From positions 3,038,001 through 3,102,000 of the forward strand of contig JAAXNY010000006.1 of the NCBI GenBank assembly GCA_013420905.1: a DNA stretch of 64,000 bases. Reading direction: 5' to 3'. Shown here piece after piece: positions 11,794-22,494 of the stretch. A program made the translations under genes and the position numbers. The notes below the pieces were generated by a model that was given only the letters and a program-made list of their open reading frames with translations, had not been told where the DNA came from and made no database searches. This stretch comes from Collybia mongolica (taxonomy: Eukaryota; Basidiomycota; Agaricomycetes; Agaricales; Clitocybaceae). Each line of letters begins with the position of its first letter. Position 1 is the first letter of the stretch.

Positions 11794-14276
11794 ATGTCCA
11801 TTACCAGCTTTTCTCGTCTTTCCCCCCTCAGAACTCGCTCCTTTGCCACTTCTGCTGCTCGGGCTGTATTGAGTGCTTCCGCCCTTCCCAAAGCTGAGCA
11901 GATCTCCGCTGAATGGAAGGGCACCTCTGCAACTGGTGGCACCACAAAGAATTTCATTGGTGGTGAATTTGTAGAAAGCAAGTCGTCTGAATGGGTTGAC
12001 GTTCTTGATCCTGTCAGTATACATATGAAATGTCTATTCATCCAACCTAACCCCTTGTCGCAGTCGACCCAAACGTTGCTCTCCCGTGTTCCTCAGACCA
12101 CAAACTCCGAATTTGAGCAGGCTGCCGATGCTGCCTCTCAGGCATTTAAGACCTGGAGCCGAACTAGTATAATGAGCCGCCAAAAATTCGTCATGGAGTA
12201 TGTAGAAACAAACAATGTTCAACCTAAACCCTGACCCACTTGGCTCAGACTTCAGCAACTAATCCGTGCAAATGCGGATGCCATTGCCAATAGCATTGTA
12301 TTGGAACAAGGGAAAACCATTGCTGGTATGTGATATATGCAATGTGTATTCGTCATCTCAAGTTGTATCCGCCCATTCAGATGCACATGGGGATTTACTT
12401 CGTGGCCTTCAGGTCGTCGAAACATCAATAGGCATCACGTCTACCCTATTGGGTGATAAGGTCGAAGGTACATACACTATTCCTGCTTTCACATTTCACA
12501 CTGAGCCGCGGCTGAACCTTACCACGCTCCTAGTCAGCAGAGATATGGACACTGAAGTTCGAAGAGCGCCTCTCGGTGTCTGCGCTAGTATCGCCCCGTT
12601 CAATTTCCCTGCGTGCGTTTGAATCATCAACAGTTTATAACGATAAGTTTGACTCCATGCTAGAATGATTCCCCTGTGGACGATACCCATGGCGACCGTT
12701 ACTGGAAATACCTTGATTCTCAAACCCTCTGAAAGAGATCCAGGCGCAGCCATGATGATCGCAGAATTATGTCACCGCGCAGGTATGTTCTTGTCTTGCC
12801 GCTCAGGGTAATCACGCTGAACACTCTTCTTCAGGTTTACCTCCAGGTGTCCTCAATGTCGTTCATGGATCAGCACCAACTGTAAATTCTATATGCGACC
12901 ACCCTGACATTAAGGCCATCAGCTTTGTCGGAGGTGATCGAGCTGGGAAGCATATTTATGAACGGTAAGATGGACACGCCAATTCTACTGTGGACTTGAT
13001 TTCATAACTTATAGGGGAACGAAAAATGGCAAACGTGTTCAAGTAAGAGTATTTTTGAAGTTTGAAGAAACATTATTGATGGCTACCATGTAGGCCAACC
13101 TTGGAGCAAAGAATCATGGTGTCATTATGCCTGATGGTATGCTTAATCCTCTCAACACTGAACGAGCCACCGAATAATCATTCAAACAGCAAACAAAAAC
13201 CTTGCTCTCAATTCGCTTGTTGGCGCCGCCTTCGGAGGTATGTTTAGGGCCGCATCATACAATCATTATTCACTTAATAACTCACTCCATCTTAGCTGCT
13301 GGGCAACGTTGCATGGCTTTATCTGTGGGTGAGTCATCCTCAAATCCCCTTATCTTCTTGTCTTAACCTAGCCACAGTGGTTCTGGTTGGGGAAACCCAA
13401 TCGTGGCTTCCGGATCTCGTTGAGCGCACAAAGAAGTTGACTGTGAATGGAGGGTTTGAAAAGGGCACCGATCTGTGCGGTATTTTTTTCTAGATCCGCG
13501 GCCGTAATGAGCTAATACAGTTTGCAGTGGTCCTCTCATCTCACCTGCGGCCAAAGAGAGAGTGACAGGTTTGATCACATCTGCTGAAGAGCAAGGTGGA
13601 ACTATCCATCTTGATGGGCGCAGACTCCAAGTCGGTGGTTATCCCAACGGCAATTTCGTTGGACCCACCATAATTGAGGCTGGAACTAACATGCGATGTT
13701 ACACGTATGTACTGGACAGATACTATCACTATCATTCTAGACTCAAAACACTTGTAGGGAAGAAATTTTCGGGCCAGTCCTGGTTGTCATCAAGGCTGAT
13801 ACCCTGGATGATGCGATCGACATTATCAATGAGAACAGATATGGCAATGGTACTGCGATTTTCACCCAGTCTGGCGCTACGGCACGGAAATTTGAGACCA
13901 ACGTAAACGTGGGTCAAATTGGTATAAATGTTCCTATCCCTGTACCATTGCCCATGTTCTCGTGGAGTGGCAATAAGGTAGGGTCTATCCATCATTTTTT
14001 CAAATGACATCACTGATGGGTACATTAGGCGAGCGTCTTGGGTGACATTGGTTTCTATGGCAAGAGGTGAGATAGATCTTTAGTGTGTAAACAAATCAAC
14101 TAATGTTTTTACTACAGCGGAATTAACTTCTACACTCAAAATAAGGTATTTGCTACTTCTTGACCCATGGAAAAACTAGATACTGAAATATCGCTCGGTA
14201 GACGACGACGAGCCTCTGGAGAGCCGAAGACGCAGTCGGCAATCGTGCAACCGTGGATATGCCTACTCACCATTAA
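11794..14276 (+). CDS. Methylmalonate-semialdehyde dehydrogenase (acylating), mitochondrial
   Basis: This ALDH6-family enzyme converts methylmalonate or malonate semialdehyde plus CoA and NAD+ to propionyl- or acetyl-CoA, the last oxidative step of valine (and pyrimidine/beta-alanine) breakdown in mitochondria. The start at 11794 begins an Arg/Ser-rich mitochondrial presequence ([20 protein letters not shown]), followed by [12 protein letters not shown] and [19 protein letters not shown]. Key ALDH elements appear in order across about a dozen exons: [71 protein letters not shown], the catalytic cysteine in [11 protein letters not shown], then [10 protein letters not shown] and the C-terminal [14 protein letters not shown] and TTTSLWR typical of the family. 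The stop TAA is at 14274-14276. Length is as expected for the family. I infer two short introns directly around the catalytic Cys exon. Confidence 0.94.
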
Positions 14277-15195
14277 TGTGGTATATACCTAGTTGCGAAA
14301 TTCATTTACTGAAATACATCAAACCTGAGTATAACGGTGGAGCTTTATACGTTCACCTCCCAAACACTTCATCTAAGAACGCGTTCGATAGCTGTGTACA
14401 TTGCTGAAATACCTGCTCAAACCCATTCTAATATAGGAAGATGGGGTCAGTGATCCTTCCCTCAGGAAAAACAACGTACGATTCCCCCATAGTATGGATC
14501 AGGGATGGGCTTGTGATCCAAGTACGAACCCCAGAGCCTAATTTCGGCTGTAGCATTGTTGGGCTTTTGGCAAATCAAATTGCGCAAATTGCTCTCGTCG
14601 GCAGCCAAGATGTGTGTAAATCGCGTAAAATCGGTGGTAGTGACCTGTCTGGCTTCACATGAAATTGGGACTCTATGCTGGATACAGAAGTTTGGTTTGA
14701 GCTTACTACAGGTTCAATTTTGCGTGTTACTTGTTACCTTTTCGCATACTGCAACAGTACTTGATAATAAAGGTTCCATAATCATAGTGAGTTGAAGACC
14801 CAGAGCATGTCGTAAGACCCCTCACCGCTCATCGGGGTCTTCCCCCACGTGGTAACCTGCTGTTCCACAACTATCGACTGTTATCTCCAACCCACGCCTT
14901 TTAGCGACGTCTCTTAGTACAGCTTCACCCATGGGTGAACGGCAAATATTTCCTCAAGTTCGCCACCGCAATTGAGCGCACAGTGAGGGGACAGGGTCTG
15001 AAAATGCGACATACCTAGACAAACGACGAGCGCCTTCACGGCCAGGTGCGATGAATCTGACGCCTCGGCCATTGTAATGGGCACTGAACAGCGGAGGAGA
15101 AACAATGGTACCAATGCAAGAATGTCGATCGATGGTGATCGGCGGGTTACATACACGTGAAATTGTAGTGTAGGTTAATCCATCTAACTTCTCCC
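14277..15195. other. Intergenic region, no supported gene
   Basis: Short open frames here have no recognisable domain or codon signal. Two features are visible. A perfect 8-bp inverted repeat (AAGACCCC at 14814-14821, GGGGTCTT at 14834-14841) could form a hairpin with a 12-base loop. A CACGTG E-box at 14846-14851 lies about 345 bp upstream of the SH3BGRL-like gene. Confidence 0.5.
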
Positions 15196-16207
15196 ATGCC
15201 ATCTCCACCCGTCTCTGTTTTTTTGACCACAATAGCTTCTCAGCCGGCCTTAAGACAGCGCCAAGGTCTGTAATATACGCATAGGATTGGCTATTCCCCC
15301 CTGACGACAGAGGACATCAAGAATATCTACTGCGCATATTGCAAGTCAAAAAGATTCCTTTCACTTCATACGATCTGGCCTCAGACGAATCTGCCAAAAG
15401 ATTGTGGAAAAGAAAAGCGCCATTAGGTTGGATTCTCATTCCTTTCTGATGACCCAGTTCCCACTTATATCTTCTGATCTCGTTTAGATCAACAGCAGTT
15501 ACCAGGGATTCTCGTAGGAGGGCAATTTCCTGGCGTGCGCACCTATTTTCCTTTACAGACTACCTGATAACTGAAATTTGAACCTAAATTAGCCTTTCTC
15601 GGACTTGTAAGCTTCCTTACCTTTCGAAGTAGTCCTGCTACATATATCTAAGGCGATACTTTAAAGCGAATTCGCCGTGGAAACCGACGGACTAGACAGT
15701 TTTTTACGTTTGAATGAGACCTACAACGTTAATGATGAAGATCAGCCCCCGCCCCCAATTCAACCAATTGGTGTACCTGGCGCCGCATCCCCTTTGCAGA
15801 TGACGCCAGAACATCTCAAAACCAAAATTCTCGCTCAAAAATCGTCACCGTTGAAAGGAAGGGGCGCTGGGATCCCAGTGAATAGGAGACATGGTGAATT
15901 TGACGTCAGCACCGAGCTTGAGGGGTATGGACTGCAAGGAGTCAACGTCACAGAAGCCGAGCTCAGGGACCTGGTAGCAGAACTAGGACTCGACGGAGAT
16001 GATGCAGGGGACTTGGTCAAAGGATTGAGCAGTGGAAACCCACCAAAGGCCGAGACGAAGGAAAAGGATCTCGCAGAAGAAGCCACTATTAAGCGCGAGA
16101 CAAACGTGAACTACAGCGAGAACGGTGATGATGATATTGACAATGATGAGAAGAATGGGGCGCAGTCAAAGGAAGGCAACATAGCCAGTCAAGCGCTCTT
16201 CACATAA
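15196..16207 (+). CDS. SH3BGRL-like thioredoxin-fold protein with acidic C-terminus (five exons, one 14-nt microexon)
   Basis: The gene was assembled by splicing logic. Exon 1 is 15196-15265 (MPSPPVSVFLTTIASQPALR). Exon 2 is 15322-15426 (EYLLRILQVKKIPFTSYDLA, then SDESAKRLWKRKAPL). Exon 3 is 15488-15534 (QQQLPGILVGGQFPG). Exon 4 is a 14-nt microexon at 15593-15606 (PFSD). Exon 5 is 15667-16207 (FEFAVETDGLDSFLRLNE onward). All junctions are GT/AG and in phase. The spliced protein has the SH3BGR/glutaredoxin-like layout: a short beta strand, a helix, the IPF-x-x-Y-D-L-A strand, and the cis-Pro segment QLPGILVGG, with no CxxC, so redox catalysis is unlikely. The C-terminal ~130 residues are Glu/Asp-rich and probably disordered, fitting the 'glutamic-acid-rich' family name. 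Its cellular role in fungi is not known to me. Confidence 0.8.
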
Positions 16208-16374
16208 AGGTTACTACAAAGTCAAGAGGATCTTTGGGTTTGGGTATTATTTTATCTCTAGGTTTAGGATATCATGAGTGTTGGCCATATATAAGGACCC
16301 TTTCCCATATCGAGGAGTATTTTACAAGAGGTGGTACATACAAGATACACCAGAGTCCGTCCGCTAGCCTTGAA

Positions 16375-17622
16375 TCAGGAGTCTGAGTCCGATACCTTTT
16401 CGAATGTCCTTGACTGACGTCGTCGCAGAGGGCCTGGTTTGAAATTTGCTGAAGGTGTCATAGTGACAGAAGGTCCTGCGTTATCCTACTCAAAACGGTA
16501 GATTTGAGTACTTCGAGAGCGCCGCTTTTTGCATAGAAGACGAACCATTTTCCTGCTTGTACTTCTACTTGGTCGGGACCTCCGTCTTCTTATAGGGAGC
16601 TTTTCATCGCCATCTGAGCCAGACGTAATAGGAGAATGCAGTTTATTTAACTGGTTTATCGGACTGCTTGGGATATCTTCGTGTTTGGGCTGCAACATAG
16701 TCGGAAGTATACAGGCTCCCAAAATCGATATAGTAATGGCGAAGAAAGTTGTGGCCGATAAAAGTGCGAATGCCAGCGGGAAACGCGACACAAGGCCACT
16801 AGAACAAGGTGTGAGCGTGATTCCTAAGCTTCTGAAAGTGTTTGTTACCGAATACCATGGCGCACAACGAAGCCTTGGATAGAGGCAGCCACCACACGGA
16901 TCTCACGTCCTTCCCCGCCACCTAAGCTCGTCCAACCGTCTTGTCGTCCGATTTCAACAAATGCAAGAAGCCTCGATGATCCTGGAACATAAGAAGACAA
17001 CATAGGAACATCAAGAGTTATTACAGTTCGTTTTCGGCGGAAAAATGAAGACTGGGGAGAATATACGATTGCCTGTGATACTCTCAGTACAGGGTCCAAA
17101 GTCAATTATATAAACGTACGGGGCGACGAGTTGATACTAAAGTTTTGTTAGAAGGAGTGCTAAGAGTCAACTTTGCCATAAAATTGCCAAGTGCATAGTT
17201 GGATTCAGTTGCTGGGAGCGTTAAATGAAGCGAGATATCATATGGTTGTTGAGAGGCGAGTTTCGGAAGCGGAGTTAGAGCATATGGTGGCATTCCATCA
17301 CTAGAACATGGTTGTTAATGGCAGTACCTGAAGAGGTCAGAACGACGCACCCAAATTGTAGATGGATCGGCGACTCCCAACCAACTGCAACATTTCTCCA
17401 CACTAAAAAACCAGCTGTGCCTGAGAGCAGCAGAGAAAATGGAATAAAAAGGAAACAAAAGACGATGGGGATTACTTGGGGAGCGAAGGGTCGGAGAACG
17501 GCAAATGCGCTTGAGGAGATGGAAAATGCGAAACGGGCTGGAGCATATGTCGTTCTGAAAGGAACCTCTTCCACAGGTCGGACACTGATATCGCGATTGA
17601 CTCCAACCAGACGGGGAGCCAT
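16375..17622 (-). CDS. SEI1: Seipin (lipid droplet biogenesis, ER membrane)
   Basis: Seipin forms ER-membrane oligomers at lipid-droplet contact sites and controls droplet size. The first ATG in frame is at 17622 (MAPRLVGVNRDISVRPVEEV). TM1 is near 17520-17410 (PIVFCFLFIPFSLLLSGTAG). The lumenal seipin domain spans about 17290-16850 and contains PPYALTPLPKL, YDISLHLTLPATESNYALGN, TLSTPSNKTL and, after an intron, RTVITLDVPMLSSYVPGSS. TM2 follows near 16790-16700 (FALLSATTFFAITISILGAC), then a basic, Arg/Ser-rich cytosolic tail. The frame meets TAG at 16486-16488, but it stays open and coding-like beyond that to a TGA at 16375-16377 (segment SANFKPGPLRRRQSRTFEKV). An intron that removes the TAG is likely, for example with acceptor at 16474; the 3' structure is therefore uncertain. 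Confidence 0.85.
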
Positions 17623-17760
17623 GGCTCTTTTTACCAAGGCTGTTTGTGGATGAAATTTGAAACGTCCAACTTGCAACTGGAAAGATCACGTGGGCGTTTG
17701 TTACATAAAACAAGCTAACTAGTACGTATACTCCGCGTCGACCGTTTTACACCACATATA
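17623..17760. promoter_or_regulatory. 138-bp divergent promoter, seipin / unknown gene, with CACGTG
   Basis: The short shared intergenic gap contains one CACGTG E-box at 17687-17692. No TATA box is evident on either side. Confidence 0.45.
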
Positions 17761-18435
17761 ATGTCAAGCCTCAAATTCAATGTCAGGGAACTTCTAGGTC
17801 TTTGCCCATCTTCTGGAGACCTTTCTCGGTATATATATTCTCTGGCCGGTGTCGTCTCAGCTCCCGATGCTGCAGTTCCTCAGGTCAAATCTTACCCAGA
17901 CGCTGTTTACTTGAACTATTTCTCACTTGGTTTGAGTCTGCTCTTCACTCCTTTGTCTGGGTACAAGCCAGGCCTTGGACTAAAGCTCTCCGAACTGAAA
18001 AGTGACAGTCTGGCCTTGGATAGTATCGACTTTTACAATATTCCTAAGCGTACACCTCTTGACCCTAAAGCCCGGGGCACGTCGACGCGGACGGCTGAGC
18101 TAGCGTTCTCCACCTACCCCGTATCACCACTCGTATTGACAACTATGTCTAAAATTATGCCCGGAGATGTCAATTCATTTCGACTATCCCATCTCGATGT
18201 TTTACCAGAAACCTCTGGGAAGGATTTTGTACAATGCCTAGGGGAGCCTGATCGTAAAGGTGGGGGTACTGGGCCTTCATCTGGGTCCATTGGGATTTGG
18301 TGTGAGTGGTCAAGGGATGGAATCATGGTTGAATTTGGAGGGGATGAGGCAAAGGGCCCCCAGGCTTGGGAAAGAGGAAAGGATGCGATTTGGAAAGTGG
18401 TCACAGTATTCAAGCCAAGTCAACAAGTCAAATAA
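17761..18435 (+). CDS. Conserved fungal protein of unknown function (224 aa, single exon)
   Basis: The uninterrupted ATG-to-TAA frame has 224 codons and good codon texture, and it sits head-to-head with seipin, 138 bp apart. I recognise no named domain. Visible features: a hydrophobic segment about residues 50-70 (YLNYFSLGLSLLFTPLSGYK), a central Pro/Arg-rich loop, and a C-terminal part with DVLPETSGKDFVQCLGEPDR, a Gly-rich linker and GIWCEWSRDGIMVEFGG, which reads like a compact beta-rich domain repeating Trp/Gly. It resembles conserved hypothetical proteins of basidiomycetes. The lack of introns is unusual beside its intron-rich neighbours. No function is proposed. Confidence 0.75.
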   Translation: MSSLKFNVRELLGLCPSSGDLSRYIYSLAGVVSAPDAAVPQVKSYPDAVYLNYFSLGLSLLFTPLSGYKPGLGLKLSELKSDSLALDSIDFYNIPKRTPLDPKARGTSTRTAELAFSTYPVSPLVLTTMSKIMPGDVNSFRLSHLDVLPETSGKDFVQCLGEPDRKGGGTGPSSGSIGIWCEWSRDGIMVEFGGDEAKGPQAWERGKDAIWKVVTVFKPSQQVK

Positions 18436-18707
18436 GCCAACAATTGGAGAGTCCGCTGTCATTCTCCTCGGGTTACATACATGTGGACATTGTACTTGAT
18501 TATCACGCCACTGTATCTGCTGACCACGTCTGACCATGCGTATGTATGGCAATCAGCATGCCACACACCAAGCTCGGATATCGTACCATCGCTCGCTGAT
18601 TGCACTAAACATGTGATTTTCACGAACAACCATTATTAAATTACAGATGGGCAGGATTTCTGTGATTCTGAAGTCATCCCGCCCCCACGCTTCCTACGTC
18701 TTTCAAC

Positions 18708-19370
18708 ATGGCCGTACCTACATCGCTGTCTATTCTCGATATATCTGGTATATACACTATGGTAAGTTCGTGTGTTTTCCCTGTCTCGATGTGGCTCAAC
18801 ACCTTTGTAGAACAAGACCATTAGTGATCAATCAACTGACCAGATTCTTACATTGCAAGGAGTCGGCTGGTTGAAGCGCAAAGCAATCATTTATGGGACT
18901 CTCACCCTTAATATTAAGCATTACAAGGACGATGCGGAGGTGGAACATATTGATATTGACCAGACACTCACGGGTGGAATCCCTGGAACAAGCGAGCAGA
19001 GAACTTTGACGTGGACAGAGAGAGAGAACGATGACCACATCTTCGGACATGTCAGAGGAAAGACTAGGAGAATCAAAGTAGAAGAGCTTGAGGATGAGTT
19101 TTTGAAGAACAAATGGACTTTGGACACCATAGAACATGGCGTCGTCCAGTCATACGTTGAGAGCGACACGCCCAAAAGCGGAACCACGTGGATTGCAAAT
19201 CAAGTACGTAACCTCCATGTTCGTCCTTAATGCGTTTCCAGGCTGAATAGGATTAGACCTGGGGTATTGAGGAAGTCAACGGAGAAAGACGATATTCCAG
19301 ACACATCAAATTTACGGGTCCTGGAGGTGAAGATATTGAGTGCAGGTTAGTTTATGATTACCGTGAGTAG
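18708..19370 (+). CDS. Small calycin/lipocalin-like conserved fungal protein
   Basis: There are three exons: 18708-18761 (MAVPTSLSILDISGIYTM), 18811-19203, and 19257-19370 ending TAG at 19368-19370. The donors are gtaag and gtacg, the acceptors gtag and ttag, and all junctions are in phase. The product is about 186 aa and has no signal peptide or transmembrane helix. Beta-strand rhythm is strong: ILTLQGVGWLKRKAIIYGTL, TLNIKHYKDDAEVEHIDIDQ, RTLTWTERENDDHIFGHVRG, then GTTWIANQTWG and EEVNGERRYSRHIKF. The N-terminal 'SGxYxMNK' strand and closing 'RRYxRHxKF' strand suggest a calycin-type barrel that could bind a small hydrophobic ligand, but this is inference from pattern. The next gene (LCCL membrane protein) starts 205 bp downstream on the same strand, so a functional pair is possible. 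Confidence 0.75.
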
Positions 19371-19575
19371 CACTTTCTCTCCAGGATTCAAGTAGCGTTA
19401 AACTTAAACCGCAAACTACCACAGATGGCCCTCTTGCATAGGTTGCCATTGTATATAATTTATCTATCTGTATACGGAAGGTTGTGTCGTTGACCTGGAA
19501 CTGATCAAGACTGGATATTTGATATACGATATCTTATCTGATTAAAGAATCGAATTCGTTGACTCAGCAGCTCTG

Positions 19576-21804
19576 ATGAGTAATCTCAGGTCCCTACTAA
19601 GTACTCACATTCGAAATTCGGAATTTGCTTGCGGCTCAACCACAAGTATGCTCGGGGCCGGCTCAAGCTCAAGCTCAGGATCATCCCATCTGGCTGACCA
19701 AAGTCTCTCTCTTCATGACGCGAAGCCCAGGTTAAGTCGGAGCTTCCAACTTGAGGAGTTTCACGCTGTCGACTCCGAAGCAGCCTTGACGACTACCGCA
19801 TCGCCTACGCCCGAATGCGATGCCTGGCACATTCGCACCGGCAGAAGGCTGGCCTTCAACTTAAGCTCTAAACACCCCCGGGCCACCATGAAAATCAGCC
19901 GTATCTTCTCGTACTTGCGAGGGCCCCGGCCCAAATTAGATCTACCAGGTTAGTCAACCTGACGATTTGGTATCATGACTCTTATCCAGGACGGTCAGAA
20001 CCTATTCCATGGCTAGATATCAAACTCCAGACTCGCTGGCAGCAAATTAATCTTCCTCTCGAATCACTATCATCCCGACTAACCCGCCGATATACGGGTC
20101 CTTGGCTTTTACTCCTTCTTGGGACTGCATATATTATAGGGCTTGCATTCTTTTCTCGCGCACAATCATTTATTATCCCTGCATCTTCGTCTATTGGGTG
20201 TACCGCAACATACTGGCCGAACAATGGCTGTGGTTTAGATGGCGGGTTGTGCTTGCCATTTATGGATTCATCGTTCGAGTTTCGGTGTCCTGCACAGTGC
20301 AAGAGTGTTATCCTGCAAAACCCGCGGACTGTCGGCAACCAACAGGTTGCTTTTAAGCCTCTTGTGATTGGCGGAGGGGACACAAATCAAACATATAGAG
20401 GAGATTCTTTTGTTTGTGCCGCGGCTCTCCAAGCGTAAGTAATGTTCGCTTCCTCCGTGAGCAACAAGCACTCATGCCACTTTTCCAATGCAGGGGCCTT
20501 ATCAGCGACAACAGAGGGGGATGTGCTGCACTGGAACTTATCGGCAACTTCACTGATTTTCTTCCTCTCACAGCAAATGGTCTTTCATCCATTGGTTTTC
20601 CAACCACGTTCCCCCTTTCATTTCGATTCCTTCCATCTACATCACTTACACATTGCGAAGACCACCGCAACAGTGCATTGGCCTTCAATGTTCTTATCAC
20701 GTGGATACTTTTCGTTATCCTTCGTCCTCGACCTATAGTCCTCTATTGGTGTCTTGTCTGTATTGGGTACTGGCACATTACCCTTTTCTCCCAACCTCGG
20801 GCCTCGCCACCACCGCTCAGTGATGCATTCGGTACATTTCTACCAACCCTCTTCATCAGCTACGCATTCTGGCGGCTGGCATTCCGCTTTACTCTCCCAT
20901 CGTTCTCCCAGATAGCTCTAGAAGGATCCGTCTGGTATCTCGCGCCATTCTGGGCCGGTGTTTTAACCAATTTAACAACAGATAAAATACCAATTAGTCG
21001 TCTAACGGCCTCAGACCTCTCGAAACGATCCGGCGCGATTGCAGCGCTGATTATCATAATTATCATTGTGGCTGTTATGGTAATAAACCAAGTACGGGTG
21101 ATTCGTAAAACTGGCTGGCTTTCACACTATGCGGGATGGTACATCTTGGGGGGGTTGGTCACCTTGGTGATATCTTTACTCCCCGGTTTGGAGCTGCGCC
21201 TTCATCATTATATTCTATCCATGATCCTTATACCCGGCACGGGATTTCCAACAAGACTATCTGCTATCTACCAAGGCTTTTTACTCGGGATGTTTCTAAA
21301 CGGAGGCGCGGCATTTGGCTTCGACTCCATTCTACAAACGGGGGCAGAGGTAAGATTCTTTCTATCAAGATTATCTTCATTTGTGACGGCACACATACTG
21401 TGCATGTTTCTACAATAGCTTCGTCAAGACGGGCCTTTGGGATCGCTTCTCCCCACATTCCTCACGAACTCGACTACTTTCAACGCCTCGATTCCTCTCG
21501 TCGATCAATTGATTTCATGGGATATACTTCCAGAAGGATGGGACGGATTCGTACTTCTCGTGGACGACGTTGAGAGATACATTGGCACTGCTCTCAACTT
21601 TAGTCTTGCGGCCTTTGACCCAAATATCCCACACTTCTTCAGGTTGGCGGTAAGTCTTTGTCATTATTTAATTGAAGGCGTTACATAACTTCATACCTCG
21701 AACGTTACAAGTTTACTTCAGGTGCCGATACCGGAGATTTCACAATGCCCGCAGTCCTGTGGCCAAACGGGTCCTGGGTCGACTCAATTCCTGGGCCCTC
21801 GTAG
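19576..21804 (+). CDS. LCCL-domain multi-pass membrane protein
   Basis: The start ATG at 19576 opens a Ser-rich cytosolic N-terminus. A first helix lies near 20100-20165 (GPWLLLLLGTAYIIGLAFF). The lumenal or extracellular LCCL domain spans about 20180-20560, with conserved cysteines in IGCTATYWPNNGCGLDG, FRCPAQCKSV, then QQVAFKPLVIGGG, YRGDSFVCAAALQAGLI and the closing GGCAALELIGNFTDFLP. Six to eight further hydrophobic segments follow (FNVLITWILFVILRP; LFISYAFWRLAF; AALIIIIIIVAVMVI; ILGGLVTLVISLLPG and others). The last exons encode a Gly/Asn-rich lumenal tail with NxS/T sequons, ending TAG at 21802-21804. Introns are near 19950-19990, 20436-20493, 21350-21418 and 21652-21711. LCCL domains were first defined in Limulus factor C and Coch-5b2; the role of the fungal proteins is not known to me. 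Confidence 0.87.
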
Positions 21805-22030
21805 ATGTATTTGGCTTGGACTATTTGAAGATGAATTATTACAGCACGTATACCTGTAAAGAGACCGGAGGAGTAGGTTTACCAGCGCGGTCCCATTGAG
21901 GAACAACCGGATCCCATACTACATACAGGCACCACTTGTATATGCTACAAATCGTCCCCCCCCTATTGACTGCTGTGAAAACTTCACGAAATCATCCCCA
22001 CTCTTTTGGCCAGATGCATACGGCGGAAAC

Positions 22031-22345
22031 TGTTGAAATTATTGGTGAGTTCCATCACCAATCACATATCATGCCATCATACAGATGTAAGGAATTAGGA
22101 TAGCTCATGATAGGCAAAAAATACCTGATAGGGGATGAGATGAATGGACACAGTGTATATCACGATAATGAAGAACAAATGAGAATAGTCCATTCTATAG
22201 AGATTGGAGAGAGGAAGACTGTGTGATGATAGTAGGAGAGAGCTATTGATTAATTGTCTCATGTGCACCCTTGGTGCTTATATACTTGTACATCTTGTAC
22301 TATTAATAAACCTATGATCAATTGTGTGAGCCTTGTATCCCAACA
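22031..22345 (-). repeat. Ty1/copia-type LTR (3' LTR, minus orientation)
   Basis: Read on the minus strand this 315-bp block starts TGTTGGGATAC and ends TTTCAACA, giving the TGTTG...CAACA termini usual for copia LTRs. It carries a TATA-like TATATAAG. A purine tract (GGGGAG) directly precedes it, as expected for a 3' LTR. Confidence 0.65.
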
Positions 22346-22494
22346 CTCCCCTTCGAGCCAGTGCTACCACTACCCCCATCTCCTGTAAGTGTTTCTGGTG
22401 CTTTGGACACAGTAGCACTTTAGTTAAGATATCGGTAGTTTGCTCTGGATCATGGCAACTCTCAATGTTCACTAATCTGCCTTCTGTAAGGGGA
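22346..22494 (-). pseudogene. C-terminal scrap of copia polyprotein, cut by Gypsy-A
   Basis: On the minus strand the frame reads EQTTDILTKVLLCPKHQKHL, the classic end of copia RNase H (ADILTK-x-L...H). Only about 40 residues survive. The purine tract and LTR lie immediately downstream. The other side abuts the Gypsy-A LTR at 22495, and the rest of the copia element does not reappear after 28722. Confidence 0.65.

Noticed and set aside
14814..14841. Rho-independent-style terminator hairpin
   Set aside because: Eukaryotic pol II genes do not use such terminators and no T-run follows; kept only as an inverted repeat.
14914..15232. 92-codon minus-strand frame upstream of the SH3BGRL-like gene
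   Set aside because: No domain, overlaps exon 1 of a supported gene on the other strand, and codon texture is weak.
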